DNA of 64,000 bases, taken from NCBI GenBank assembly GCA_025351325.1, contig JANXWE010000046.1, forward strand, positions 1 through 64,000, in the 5' to 3' direction. Positions within the stretch are counted from its first letter, which is position 1. Every line of letters starts with the position of its first letter. Under the pieces are notes generated by a model, which made no database searches, was not told the origin of the DNA, and was given only the letters and a program-made list of their open reading frames with translations. A program made the position numbers and the translations under genes. Below, in pieces: positions 26,301 to 34,840 of the stretch. Source of the DNA: Fimbriiglobus sp. Lineage in GTDB: Bacteria > Planctomycetota > Planctomycetia > Gemmatales > Gemmataceae.

Positions 26301-26583
26301 AGTAGAGTTTCACCACACTCACACCGGAGACCGACCGGGATTCGACACTGGCCACGCCGGGGGCTTGGTTCACCCAGCGTTCGACCCGATCCGTGATCGT
26401 CCGCTCCATCGAGCGGGCCGGCATCCCGTTGTAAAAGGTCAGGACTTGAACCGCCGGCGATTTGAACTGCGGCAGAATATCGACCGGGATCGAAATCAGG
26501 GCCACACTCCCGAGGATGGCGATGAAGAGGGCGAGAACGATCACACCGTACACGTTGCCGAGCGCGAGTCGAATCAAACCCAT
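23374..26583 (-). CDS. RND efflux transporter permease (AcrB/HAE-like)
   Basis: 1069 residues, twelve predicted membrane helices in the RND pattern with two large periplasmic domains. First gene of the efflux operon. The TM4 motif is GPLVDNVIVVLENIHRH: Asp401 is kept but Asn402 replaces the second relay Asp. In TM10 the sequence is GIIVSQGVLLIDYANQL, with Ser where AcrB has Lys940. The loop between TM6 and TM7 is strongly His-rich (GHGQQGHGHESEHRRDHH) and the C-terminus has HHPHHD. Substrate is unknown; metal export is one possibility, but the helix-4 motif does not match CusA-type metal pumps well. Confidence 0.93.
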   Translation of the reverse strand: MGLIRLALGNVYGVIVLALFIAILGSVALISIPVDILPQFKSPAVQVLTFYNGMPARSMERTITDRVERWVNQAPGVASVESRSVSGVSVVKLYFQDDIDPSTALTQTNSLTGAAMPYLPTNTLPPVSLPFDPTGTIPLGVLTVSNPNMSEQAVKDLARVEVRNRLGGVRGCVAPVVVGGKDRRIMVYLDHQKLEARNLSPVDVVKALDQGNLMVSPGTAYIGDNQIALDTNAMLRTVEDIGDIPIVFEPDRHILLRDVSTTLDDAVIQKSRVRVNGKQQVFVPIYRQQGASSLNVAEGVKRAIPEMEAELPEGTKLDFVIDQTEYVRKAIDSLVHEGIIGAILVSIMILVFLGNWRMTVIATLALPLSILGAIIGLKATGNTINVMTLGGLFLAIGPLVDNVIVVLENIHRHMGMGKSAFQASLDATGELTMPVVVATLALIIVLCPVALTPGVGGFLFKPLTLAVGFAMLFSFALSWTFVPSLCAKMLRGHGQQGHGHESEHRRDHHREPEPVGFFGRIYQSIDGFLTRSTRIYSGMLAWALGRRFLVLGMIALVFIGSLGLLKFIGQEFFPAVDAGQITIQVRAPSNLRLDATERRIVDVEKAIAKTIPPDELQMVVSEIGLNNDWSAAYSQNAGQQDTVIRLQLTPGRTKSAQEYAVVLRKVFADNPDFADLEFSFDTGGMVSAALNFGAASPIDIQISGGTPEQKLDLAQQVRAAVKTVPGAVDVRVLQRNDAPYLIIEINREASATIGLSARDVVMQVVTAMNSSIALTRNFWIDPQSGNQYFIAVQYPDDPSFRINDLKNMFATGTNQKSPVRLNSLVTVRESTQPVEFNHVGLKRIVDVLVNTENRDIGGVAGDIEKKLKPIEVPKGMKIELKGEYARMTESFQSLGVGLALASVLVYLLMVPLMRSFVMPTIIMAAVPLGLIGVLTMLWATKTTLNVQSEMGVIFLVGIIVSQGVLLIDYANQLRKRGKTVREAITEAASTRFRPILMTFLATFLDLLPMALGLGRGSESLTPLARAVVGGLLTSTALTLFVVPILFTLLIRDQHHPHHDQETVPLIPAP

Positions 26584-27018
26584 GTCGTCTACTCCGACTG
26601 ATTGAACGATCGGCGCAGAGTTTCACCGAAGTATCCAATACCATAATACCCGAAAAAACAAGGATCGGTGACTCATATGACTCGCGTCCCGGTCAGCGGG
26701 TCATTTTTCCTCCGCACGCCCGTTTACCGTCCCACAACGACAGCGTCTGTGCCTTGTTCCAGTGCCTCGCGACCGACTCCAGCCGGGCGATGATCTCGGC
26801 GAGACTGGCCGGGGTGCGGGCGCCGCAAAGTTCGACGCCTAAAAAAAGCAGTCAATTCATCGACTGGGAAGTGGTCTTATTTGCGCTATTTAGCGGTCAT
26901 GTCCTCGTCCACTTCTACCGTATCGGTGAAGCCGCCACCATGAGTAAAAGCCCGCGTGAGACAAGTTGTTGTCAGGCGGACTTTTGCGTCTCTGTGGTGG
27001 ATTTGTGGCCGGCACCGA
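26584..27018. other. Intergenic region with a probable small transposase relic
   Basis: No intact gene. It contains the upstream region of the efflux operon and, at 26693-26845, the short relic listed separately. The rest (26846-27018) holds nothing I can recognise; frames there are short and lack family signatures. Confidence 0.55.
26693..26845 (-). pseudogene. Possible transposase C-terminal relic
   Basis: A minus-strand frame reads CGARTPASLAEIIARLESVA then RHWNKAQTLSLWDGKRACGG and stops at 26693-26695. A helix followed by HWN...W-x-GKR resembles the tail of some IS630-type transposases (WN-x-x-PTPF-x-WGGKR), but key residues differ and no catalytic part remains. Low-confidence pattern match. 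Confidence 0.28.
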
Positions 27019-28536
27019 TCAGCGGATCTTCGCTTTGAACACCACGATTCCTTTTGCGCCAGGTTGGATCGTACCGAGTAGCTCGAAGCGGATCGCCACG
27101 GAGCCGGCTTCGTTGTCGGTGGTGGTCACATTGGAGGCCCGCGAGTCGGCGGCAGCCGAGCCGACCACGTATTCGAGGCGACCACTCAAACTATCGCTGA
27201 TGACCAAATCTTTGATCGGCTGCCGGGTGTTGTTGGCGTAGCGGATCGTAATGGTGATCTCGTCGCCGAGTTTGTACGGTGCCATCGGATCCAAGAACTT
27301 GGTGACCGTCAAATCGCCGGGGAAGTTCGACAGTTCATCCGGCTCGGTGAGGGTTCCCACTTGGCGGACACCACTGACGCTGAACGTCGCTTCGAGCCGG
27401 ACACGGCTGGCGAACGCGTGCAGCATGGAGATACCCACCGCAGCACTCGGGCGATCCTTGCCGACCATCCCCAGCGTCTTCTCGCGGGCCACGAACGCTT
27501 CGCCGGCGGCCCGTTGCGTGAAGACACTTCGCGTGATCACTTGGCTTGTTCCCCCGGCCACCTGCACCACTTGGAACCCGGTGCAGACACTGTCGCTGCG
27601 GCGGGTCACGAATCGGGGGACGCAAATGCAGACCACGTTCGACGTGCTCACCTTGCGCTTGTCCCCGAAGGTGTACTCGGCCACCACGTCGGTCGGATCG
27701 AGTCCTCCGACCCGTCCGTTCGGCCCGATGCCGAGGCGGTTGTTGCCATCGCCACCGTTCACGAAACATTCTTGGGTGAGTGCTTTCGGCCCCAGCAGCG
27801 GATCGAACAACTGCACGGCGGAACAGGGCACCATCGGCGGGAAGGCGGGCATGCCGAGCTTCGCGTCGCCCGGTTGCAGCACGGTTCCTTCGAGACTGGT
27901 CGCCGCCAGTTCCCGGCTATCCGGAACCCGATCGCCCAACCGCAAGACGGCGACCACGCGGCCGTTCGAGAGGGCTTCATCAATCGCTTCCGTCTCGCTC
28001 AGCGTCTCGACTTCGATGGGCAGATCGGGCTTCGATTCGGTCGGAATCGCTTTGGTCGGATCTTCGAGGTAGATCACTTTGGTGATCACGCCACCGGCGA
28101 ACACGCGGTCGAAGTCGGCCTTCGAGAAGTGCAGCGGGGCGGTGTATTCCATGTAGCGCATGCCCGGCCGGGGGATGATACTCCCACGCACTTCGAGGCT
28201 CGGGTAGAGCGACTCGTTGGGGTGACCGGGGATGTTGTCGATTTTGAGTTTGTAAACGTAGCCGGGGCGGAACCCGAAGACGGAACCGGCGGCGAACGAC
28301 TTGGCACCGGGCAATCCCGGCAACGCCGAGAGGATCGTCCCTGCGGGCAGAATCGCCTTCATGGCCAGCACGGGTGCGGGTGGGCCGGAGGGCGGGCACG
28401 GCTGCTGCGGGAGCATCGGCCGCTGTTGCATGTACATCGGGGCGTTGCACGGGGCACCGGGGCCGGCATTCGGCCCGCACGGCAGCGCGGGTTGGCCGAA
28501 CAGCATCGGAAGGAGCAAGCCGAGTGTCGGGTTCAT
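27019..28536 (-). CDS. Secreted protein with C-terminal DUF11-like domain
   Basis: 505 residues from the ATG at 28536 (GGAAG 7 bases upstream). The N-terminus MNPTLGLLLPMLFGQPALPC is hydrophobic and followed by a Pro/Met/Gln-rich stretch. Residues ~75-160 form a domain shared with the upstream gene (YVYKLKIDNIPGHPNESLYP, KVIYLEDPTKAIP). The last ~120 residues look like a DUF11 Ig-like module (YKLGDEITITIRYANNTRQP ... SLSGRLEYVVGSA). Likely extracellular or surface structural protein. Second gene of a two-gene operon, 87 bases after the paralogous gene. No enzymatic motif seen. Confidence 0.8.
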   Translation of the reverse strand: MNPTLGLLLPMLFGQPALPCGPNAGPGAPCNAPMYMQQRPMLPQQPCPPSGPPAPVLAMKAILPAGTILSALPGLPGAKSFAAGSVFGFRPGYVYKLKIDNIPGHPNESLYPSLEVRGSIIPRPGMRYMEYTAPLHFSKADFDRVFAGGVITKVIYLEDPTKAIPTESKPDLPIEVETLSETEAIDEALSNGRVVAVLRLGDRVPDSRELAATSLEGTVLQPGDAKLGMPAFPPMVPCSAVQLFDPLLGPKALTQECFVNGGDGNNRLGIGPNGRVGGLDPTDVVAEYTFGDKRKVSTSNVVCICVPRFVTRRSDSVCTGFQVVQVAGGTSQVITRSVFTQRAAGEAFVAREKTLGMVGKDRPSAAVGISMLHAFASRVRLEATFSVSGVRQVGTLTEPDELSNFPGDLTVTKFLDPMAPYKLGDEITITIRYANNTRQPIKDLVISDSLSGRLEYVVGSAAADSRASNVTTTDNEAGSVAIRFELLGTIQPGAKGIVVFKAKIR

Positions 28537-28623
28537 GATCGGGCTTCCAAGCTCGGGGATCGGAGTTCGCGGAAACAAACACGGGTTCCGGTTGGCCCGG
28601 AACCCGTTCGCCAACGAGCAGAT

Positions 28624-29694
28624 TTACCGGGTCACCTTCGGCACACTCAACACCGGCAAGCTCTCCGGTGCTTTCGGTGCCCCGATGCTCGGCAGGCTGA
28701 TCGGACCGCTGTCGTCCGACTTGGGCTTCGCGGCCGGCGGGGCCATCATCGGTGGCGGGGGCGTCCGCGGGATGGGCAGGCCGACGCCGGGAGGCGCGTC
28801 GACGGCGGGGGTCGTCGGATCTTCGAGGTCGATGTTGCCGATGCGGATCACGGCGAGGATTGTTCCCCGACGGTTCGCTTCAGCGACTGGATCAACACCG
28901 GCTTCCAGACGCGTCGAGACGATCTCCTCGGCGGCCGCCAAGTCTTGGAACTGCGGATCCGGCAAATAGATCACCTTGACCACGAGATTCCCGGCGTTCA
29001 CCTGCTCGAAATCTTCGTTTGTAAAACCGACCGGCACGGTGCTGTGTCCCAAGAACGTAATTGTCTTCGGGGTCGACGGATAGACTTCCAGCGTCGGGTA
29101 GTAATTCTTCGTCGCCGGCAGCGTCGGGATGCCCGAGAGGCGAATCCGGTAGATGTTGCTTTGCGGGAAGTTGTAGCGCACCGGGGCCTCACGGCCCGAT
29201 TCGCTGAAACCCTTGTTCGGATCCATGAAGGCGATCTTCATGCCGGCCGGGCTGACGAACCGGATGCTGGTTCGCATGTTCGAATACATGCCCATCCCCG
29301 CACCGCCGGGGCCACCGAAGCCGATACCGGCGACGGCACCGGGTGGGCCTTGGCCGGGGGCGGGCAGAATGCCGCCGCCGCCCAACATGCTTCCGGCGAA
29401 GCTCTGGCGTGGCCCGTACACTTCGGGCGGATACTGATTCGCGTGATCGCCCACTTGGCGGACGTTCGAGTCCACCATGGAGCTGCTAACCGGCCGAGCC
29501 GACATCGCAGTCCCACGAACTGGGGCGACCGGTTCGCCGGTGGAACCCATCACACCGGGAATTGCTTGGACACGAGACGTCTTGGCGACGGGCGCCATGG
29601 TCATTTGATTCTTTTTGGTCGCGTCCGGGGCGACGCATCCGCCGATCCCCGCCGCACCGGCCACCAGCATGAACGCGGTTGCTGTACGCTTCAT
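28624..29694 (-). CDS. Lipoprotein paralogous to the downstream secreted protein
   Basis: 356 residues. Signal MKRTATAFMLVAGAAGIGGC ends in a lipobox with Cys20. After a Gly/Pro-rich region, residues ~195-270 share the domain of the downstream protein: IYRIRLSGIPTLPATKNYYP, TLEVYPSTPKTITFLGHST and VVKVIYLPDPQFQ. It lacks the DUF11 module and ends in a proline-rich tail. Together the two genes form a unit encoding related extracytoplasmic proteins, one lipid-anchored. Function unknown; the family is, to my knowledge, planctomycete-centred. Confidence 0.78.
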   Translation of the reverse strand: MKRTATAFMLVAGAAGIGGCVAPDATKKNQMTMAPVAKTSRVQAIPGVMGSTGEPVAPVRGTAMSARPVSSSMVDSNVRQVGDHANQYPPEVYGPRQSFAGSMLGGGGILPAPGQGPPGAVAGIGFGGPGGAGMGMYSNMRTSIRFVSPAGMKIAFMDPNKGFSESGREAPVRYNFPQSNIYRIRLSGIPTLPATKNYYPTLEVYPSTPKTITFLGHSTVPVGFTNEDFEQVNAGNLVVKVIYLPDPQFQDLAAAEEIVSTRLEAGVDPVAEANRRGTILAVIRIGNIDLEDPTTPAVDAPPGVGLPIPRTPPPPMMAPPAAKPKSDDSGPISLPSIGAPKAPESLPVLSVPKVTR

Positions 29695-30022
29695 GGTTTC
29701 CCCCCAGCGGACCGGAGCCGCCTTGTGAGGGGCGTGGGCCGGATGCCGCGAACTCTCGGAATTTCACGCTGAATCGCGTCGTGAGTTCCATCGACAACTT
29801 CCCGCACCGGACTTTGGTCAAAACCCAATCTCTTGACAGAACAGCCACAATCCGACAACTCACCGCAGATTACCTAAGCCAGCCATTCATGCCAACAGGA
29901 ACCATTTCTCCAAGGTTGGGAAACATCTCAGTTAAGGTGTGTTTCGCGTGATCACATTCGCAAGTTGTCAGTACAATGTCTAGCTCCAAGTTTTGTTACC
30001 TATTTTGTGCAGGAACACCCGA
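29695..30022. other. Divergent intergenic region
   Basis: Separates the minus-strand lipoprotein operon and the plus-strand beta-helix gene; AT content rises towards 29940-30020. No repeat, RNA or credible frame identified. It should contain promoters for both directions. Confidence 0.55.
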
Positions 30023-32248
30023 ATGAATTCGCTCTCTCGATTTGCCATTGTGATTATTCTCGCTTTCAGTTCGGGAATCGTGGCTTGCGGTGCTGAAGTC
30101 TCCGAGAAATCGTTCGATCCGGTAGCATTCCCGACACTCCAAAAGTGCATTGATGCTGCATCAGAGTGGGGAACAGCAGAAAAAGGGGTCGGGGTCGTGT
30201 CGTTGGCTGGGAAAGTCTACAACGTGGACAAAACCCTAGAACTCGGTTCACACGTCCGCTTGCAAGGTACACTAAAGGGTGTGCGGTCGACTCTGCACTT
30301 CCGAGGGCCGGCCTGTGCATCCGACAAAGAAGTGTCGTCCGTGTTGCATGTGAATGCGAATAAATCCGGCGTGACGATTTCCCACATCGACTTCACACGG
30401 TTGGCACCGGGCCAAGGCGGCGGTGGTTTTGGCGGCATATACAAGTCGGACGTGGCTGTCGCCGTTCAAAACCCCGTTTCGAACGTGAAACTACTCCATT
30501 GCAAAGTGACGGACTACACAGCTCTTTTCCAATCCACGAATATGGCCAAGTGGTCTCAAGATATTGAGATCGGACACTGCGAAGCGGTCGATAACCGTGC
30601 CTATTTCGTTCACATTATTATGACCCGAGGCCTCAAGTTCTACGACAATACTATCGAACAAATTAAAGTCGGTGAAAAATGGATCCATGCAGGATGTATG
30701 TTTCGTGGCGTCCAAGATTCGGAATTCACCAATAATAAATTGAATACTCAAGGCGGCGGTCGGGCGTTCAATGGATTTCTTTTTGAATCGATCCCTGCCA
30801 TTCCAGCCCTTGGCGGTACGTCCGGTGCGTCCAACGTGAACCTCATCATCCGTGGTAACGATATTCGACGCACCAAGGAAGAAGGGATTCTCATCGAGCG
30901 TTCCCGCGAGGCCGAAGAAAGTTGTGTGGGCGACGTGGTGTCCGCGACCGCCACCACGTTGACGCGGACGCCGGACAAGGGTTACGGCACGAAGGGGGTC
31001 AAGACGTGGGCCAAGGATTTTTGGCAAGATCGCACAGTGGTCATCGTCAATGGTTCTGGCTTGGGCCAAGTGCGCCAAGTCGTTTCCAACACCGCGAGTA
31101 CGCTGACCGTCGACCGCGCCTGGGACAAGATCCCCGATGCGACTTCGGTCTTCACCGTGATGCACCACACCGATGGGGTACTGATCGAAAACAACACCAT
31201 CACCGACACCGGTAAAGCGAGCATTGCCCCGTACATGTGCTGTGGGACAACGATCCGGAATAATAAAATGTCACTCTGCAAGAATCACGAATGGGACACC
31301 GCAACCCTCTCGATGATGTGCCCGAATGTGAATGGCCAGTTCGGCGACAACGACGGCGTCCACTGGCCGAATTACAATAACGTGATCGAGAAGAATACCA
31401 TTGATCAACAGCGTTCGATGGTCGGCATCCGCGTAGGCAACACGAATTTTTCTTCGCAACTGCCACAATTTCGCACCGGAATCTCCACTTACAACATTCG
31501 CATCGAAAATAACACGGTCGATATGAAAGGGGCAACGAATGGCCCCAACGGAATCGTCGACGGTAAATCGTCCTTCTCCGGCAGCGTTGGTATCGTTGTC
31601 GAATCGGCTTATCTGGAAGAAATCCGGAATGTGACCGTACGCGGGAACACCGTCACAAACGCCAAATTCGGCCTCTGGATCGGCTCCCAATTCGAGACAC
31701 ACGAATCGCCCAATTTGGGTCGAGTGATGGCTGTCCAAGCCCTCAAAAACTCCTTCGCCAATTGCCAAGAGTCGATTCATGTGACCAAGGGAGTGACCTA
31801 CGACGATGCTCTGGCGATCCCGAATTCTGCATTGGGGGCCACGGCGACGGCATCTTCCAGTTACGACCGAAACAATCTCCCTCAATACGCTTGCGATGGC
31901 AGTATTGCCAACAGCGGTTGGTCGCCAAAAGCAGCACTCGGCGAAACTCCTTGGTTGCAACTCGACCTCGGCGCTGAGCTGTCCTTGAAGCGGATCGAAG
32001 TGGTGCTGCGACAAGATATCGACCAACCCGCTACTCGAAAAAACTTTCACGTTCTTGGCTCGAATACACCCGACTTCAAGTCGCCAGTCATTCTTGGAAC
32101 TCAAGGGAACGAGACTCTGAAACACCAGGCAACATGGTCAGTCGATTTGAACGGCCAAGCTTCCTACCGCTATCTCCGTATTTCCAAGACGATTCCGGAG
32201 TACTTTTACATAGCCGAAGTCCGCGCCTTCACCGGCGGGAAGAAATAG
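30023..32248 (+). CDS. Secreted beta-helix protein with C-terminal F5/8-type (discoidin) domain
   Basis: 741 residues from the ATG at 30023 (AGGAA about 7 bases upstream), giving signal MNSLSRFAIVIILAFSSGIV cleaved near ACGAE. A right-handed parallel beta-helix follows, with repeated short N-rich turns such as LIIRGNDIRRTKEEGILIE, GVLIENNTITDTGKAS and VIEKNTIDQQRSMVGI. Residues ~600-740 form a discoidin/carbohydrate-binding module (GATATASSSYDRNNLPQYAC, PWLQLDLGAELSLKRIEVVL). It probably binds or modifies polysaccharide outside the cytoplasmic membrane. Its stop overlaps the start of the O-antigen-ligase-like gene, linking it to exopolysaccharide. Base composition is AT-richer than its neighbours in the first 1.5 kb. 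Confidence 0.85.
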   Translation: MNSLSRFAIVIILAFSSGIVACGAEVSEKSFDPVAFPTLQKCIDAASEWGTAEKGVGVVSLAGKVYNVDKTLELGSHVRLQGTLKGVRSTLHFRGPACASDKEVSSVLHVNANKSGVTISHIDFTRLAPGQGGGGFGGIYKSDVAVAVQNPVSNVKLLHCKVTDYTALFQSTNMAKWSQDIEIGHCEAVDNRAYFVHIIMTRGLKFYDNTIEQIKVGEKWIHAGCMFRGVQDSEFTNNKLNTQGGGRAFNGFLFESIPAIPALGGTSGASNVNLIIRGNDIRRTKEEGILIERSREAEESCVGDVVSATATTLTRTPDKGYGTKGVKTWAKDFWQDRTVVIVNGSGLGQVRQVVSNTASTLTVDRAWDKIPDATSVFTVMHHTDGVLIENNTITDTGKASIAPYMCCGTTIRNNKMSLCKNHEWDTATLSMMCPNVNGQFGDNDGVHWPNYNNVIEKNTIDQQRSMVGIRVGNTNFSSQLPQFRTGISTYNIRIENNTVDMKGATNGPNGIVDGKSSFSGSVGIVVESAYLEEIRNVTVRGNTVTNAKFGLWIGSQFETHESPNLGRVMAVQALKNSFANCQESIHVTKGVTYDDALAIPNSALGATATASSSYDRNNLPQYACDGSIANSGWSPKAALGETPWLQLDLGAELSLKRIEVVLRQDIDQPATRKNFHVLGSNTPDFKSPVILGTQGNETLKHQATWSVDLNGQASYRYLRISKTIPEYFYIAEVRAFTGGKK

Positions 32249-34755
32249 TGCCCAGCGATCTTGTACGGCATCAGATGGCCCGCATTACCCGCAGTGCTGG
32301 GGAAGTGGTGCTGATGGTGCTCGCGTTCGCCACCGCTTGGCCGTTCGGTTCCGTGGAACCATTCTGGGAAGCTCTGGCGAATGCAGGAATCGCGGTGCTG
32401 GCCGGGTTGTGGGCCGTACACGCCGGTTTGACACGCCGGTTGCGATTGCGCTTCGATGCCCCCTCCTTGATTCTGTCCGGCCTGGTACTGCTATCCGGAT
32501 TGCAACTCGTCCCACTCCCCAGGGCGGTGGTCCAACTCGTATCACCGGCATCGGTGCAGTGGCGCGAAGCGATGCTCCCGGCGGTCGGCGAACTCTTGCC
32601 GGGGGAAACCACGGCCGCCGTGCGTCCGTCGTCATTCCCCATCAGTCTCGATCCGTCCGCGACGCGGCTGTTCGCTGGCCGAATCTTCGGGTTGCTGGTG
32701 GTCTATCTCGCCGCGCGGAATTGGCTGGCCAGTCGGGAATCGTTCCGACGGTTGGCCGGCATCGCCTTGCTCAATGGGGTGGCACTCTCGGCACTGGCCC
32801 TCGGGCAATACTTCTCCTCGGCACCGAATGAGATCTTCTGGTGTGTCCCCACGGGTGGGCAAGTCTTCGGGCCGTTCGTCTGCCGGAACCACTACCCCGA
32901 CTTCATTGCACTCTGCGCCGGACTGGCCATCGGCATCATGGTGACGAAACGAGTTCCGCCCAAAATCGGTGCCAACCACGCTTTTGAAACCGGTAGCATC
33001 TGGGACGACATTCAAGAGATGCTGTCGGCCCCGCTGCAGTTGCTCCAGCAGCCAACCGTCCTCGCGGCCGCCGCCGGGGTCGGGCTTATGCTCGTCAGCA
33101 TTCCGTTCAGCCTATCGCGCGGGGGCATGCTCGCATTCCTCGCGGCGACGATCGGTGTCTTCCTGCTCGCTCGGTTTCGAAAAGGAGCTGCGGGGGAATC
33201 GAACACGATCAACCGCACGGCCGTTACCGTGGCGACGGCGGTGGCCCTGGTCGTCGTCGCTTGGTTCGGCTGGGCGCCGCTCGAAAAACGGTTCGACGAA
33301 ATCGGTTCCGGGCAGTCCATCGACGACCGCACGCCCCTCTGGAATTCCACCGCGCAACAGCTCCCGGGCTTCTGGCTCGGCGGCGCGGGCAACGGTTCGC
33401 ACTTACGCATCGAACCGCTCGGCCGAACCGATGTCGGCATCGCCGATCGGGTCGCGGAGCACGCCCACAACGAATACCTCGAAGCCGCGATTGAAGGGGG
33501 TGTCCTCCGTTGCGGCCTCACGGTCGCTCTACCGGTAATCGTGTTAATCTCGTTGGCACGGGGCTTTCGCAAACTCCACGCTCGCAGCATCGGCCCGTTG
33601 ATCCTCGGAGCCGCGTTCGGTCTCATGGTGGTCTCAGCGCATGCGGTCACCGACTTCGCCTTGCACATTCCCGCCGTGGCACTGCTCGCCACCATTGTCG
33701 CCGCCTACGGCATGGCCGCGGCAAACGACCCCGAATACCAACCGACTCGCCAACGTCGCGTCCCCAGCACGCCAACATGGTCTGGGTCGACCGCACTGGC
33801 GATCGCAGCATCGTTGTGCTTGATGATGGTGTTGCTCACTTGGAACGCCCGTCAGCGCTACCTCGGTGAGACGTACTTGGTCGCGGCGATGGAACAGAGC
33901 CGAGCCGGCAACTTCCACCGCATCGAATGGCTCGAAGCCAGTGTCGCCGCCGACCCGCACAATCCAGACGCCTTCTTCCAACTCGCCCAAGCCCACCTCG
34001 ATGCGTCGGCCGAACTCGGCACGTCCGAAGTGCATATTCATGCAGCGTTGCAGGCTTTGCGAACCGCCCGCGAACTCTGCCCGCTCGTGGCCGAGGTACA
34101 CGCCCGCCTCGGGTTGTTCGCCGGGTACTTCAGCCAATCCGAGCCGGCCATCGTTCACCTGGAGCGTGCGAAATTGATCCTGAAGACCGATTCGCAAATC
34201 TGGTATGCCTGCGGAGTAGAAGCGGCCAAAGCCGGCGAACCCGCGAACGCCATCGCCCAGTGGAAGCGTTCGCTGCAGTTGTCGCCGAAACAGCTGCGAC
34301 CGATCCTGCGCACGGCGAAGCAGACCCTCACACCCGCCGACATTCTGCGGATGTTGTTGCCGGACGATCCCGTGGTATTGCTCGGTGCCGCCGAGGAGTT
34401 GTACCCGGATCGTCTGAAGCAGCGTACCGAGCGCCGACCGTTTCTGGAGCGGGCGACCATCGGTGAACGACCCGGCTCCACGGTGTCCCAATGGATCGCC
34501 GTGGCGACCGCATACGGTGAACTGGAGCGCATCGACGAAGCTCGCAAAGCCTGGGGCCACGCCATCGAACTCGACCGCGAGGGTCTGCCCGCCCGCGAGG
34601 GATTCGCAAGGTTACTGGAAACCGAAGAACTGTACGACGAGGCACTCCCGCAACTGCAATGGCTCCTCGCCAAACGCCCCACCGACCCCGACTTGAGGCT
34701 GCGATACAAAGCCGCCGTCCACGGCGCCAAACTCCAACGGGAAATTGGCAACTAG
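32248..34755 (+). CDS. O-antigen ligase/polymerase-like membrane protein with C-terminal TPR domain
   Basis: 835 residues from GTG 32248, which shares its first base with the preceding TAG stop and has GGGAAG 5 bases upstream; ATG at 32275 is the alternative. The first ~530 residues carry about ten to twelve membrane helices and the Wzy_C/O-antigen-ligase signatures SLSRGGMLAFLAATIGVFLL and EHAHNEYLEAAIEGGVLRCG. The remaining 300 residues are TPR-like (NPDAFFQLAQAHLDASAELG, HARLGLFAGYFSQSEPAIVH). It likely polymerises or transfers glycans at the inner membrane. Translational coupling to the beta-helix gene suggests a shared polysaccharide role. Confidence 0.87.
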   Translation: MPSDLVRHQMARITRSAGEVVLMVLAFATAWPFGSVEPFWEALANAGIAVLAGLWAVHAGLTRRLRLRFDAPSLILSGLVLLSGLQLVPLPRAVVQLVSPASVQWREAMLPAVGELLPGETTAAVRPSSFPISLDPSATRLFAGRIFGLLVVYLAARNWLASRESFRRLAGIALLNGVALSALALGQYFSSAPNEIFWCVPTGGQVFGPFVCRNHYPDFIALCAGLAIGIMVTKRVPPKIGANHAFETGSIWDDIQEMLSAPLQLLQQPTVLAAAAGVGLMLVSIPFSLSRGGMLAFLAATIGVFLLARFRKGAAGESNTINRTAVTVATAVALVVVAWFGWAPLEKRFDEIGSGQSIDDRTPLWNSTAQQLPGFWLGGAGNGSHLRIEPLGRTDVGIADRVAEHAHNEYLEAAIEGGVLRCGLTVALPVIVLISLARGFRKLHARSIGPLILGAAFGLMVVSAHAVTDFALHIPAVALLATIVAAYGMAAANDPEYQPTRQRRVPSTPTWSGSTALAIAASLCLMMVLLTWNARQRYLGETYLVAAMEQSRAGNFHRIEWLEASVAADPHNPDAFFQLAQAHLDASAELGTSEVHIHAALQALRTARELCPLVAEVHARLGLFAGYFSQSEPAIVHLERAKLILKTDSQIWYACGVEAAKAGEPANAIAQWKRSLQLSPKQLRPILRTAKQTLTPADILRMLLPDDPVVLLGAAEELYPDRLKQRTERRPFLERATIGERPGSTVSQWIAVATAYGELERIDEARKAWGHAIELDREGLPAREGFARLLETEELYDEALPQLQWLLAKRPTDPDLRLRYKAAVHGAKLQREIGN

Positions 34756-34837
34756 CCGCGAGACGCCGTCGAGCGTGGCCCGCGAAGTTGGTGTATCATG
34801 GAAGGACACAGCTCGCGCTCGACGGTGTCTCGCGGCT
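34754..34837. repeat. Inverted repeat between convergent genes
   Basis: Arm 34754-34775 (AGCCGCGAGACGCCGTCGAG, then CG) matches 34816-34837 in reverse complement with a single mismatch, around a 40-base centre. The left arm begins in the stop codon of the ligase gene and the right arm ends just before the stop of the PVC protein gene. It could form a bidirectional transcription barrier; it also resembles a dispersed mobile repeat. Confidence 0.85.
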
Positions 34838-34840
34838 AAT

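Noticed and set aside
27361..29772. 803-residue plus-strand open frame
   Set aside because: Antisense to two secreted-protein genes with signal peptides and shared modules; composition is typical of a shadow frame.
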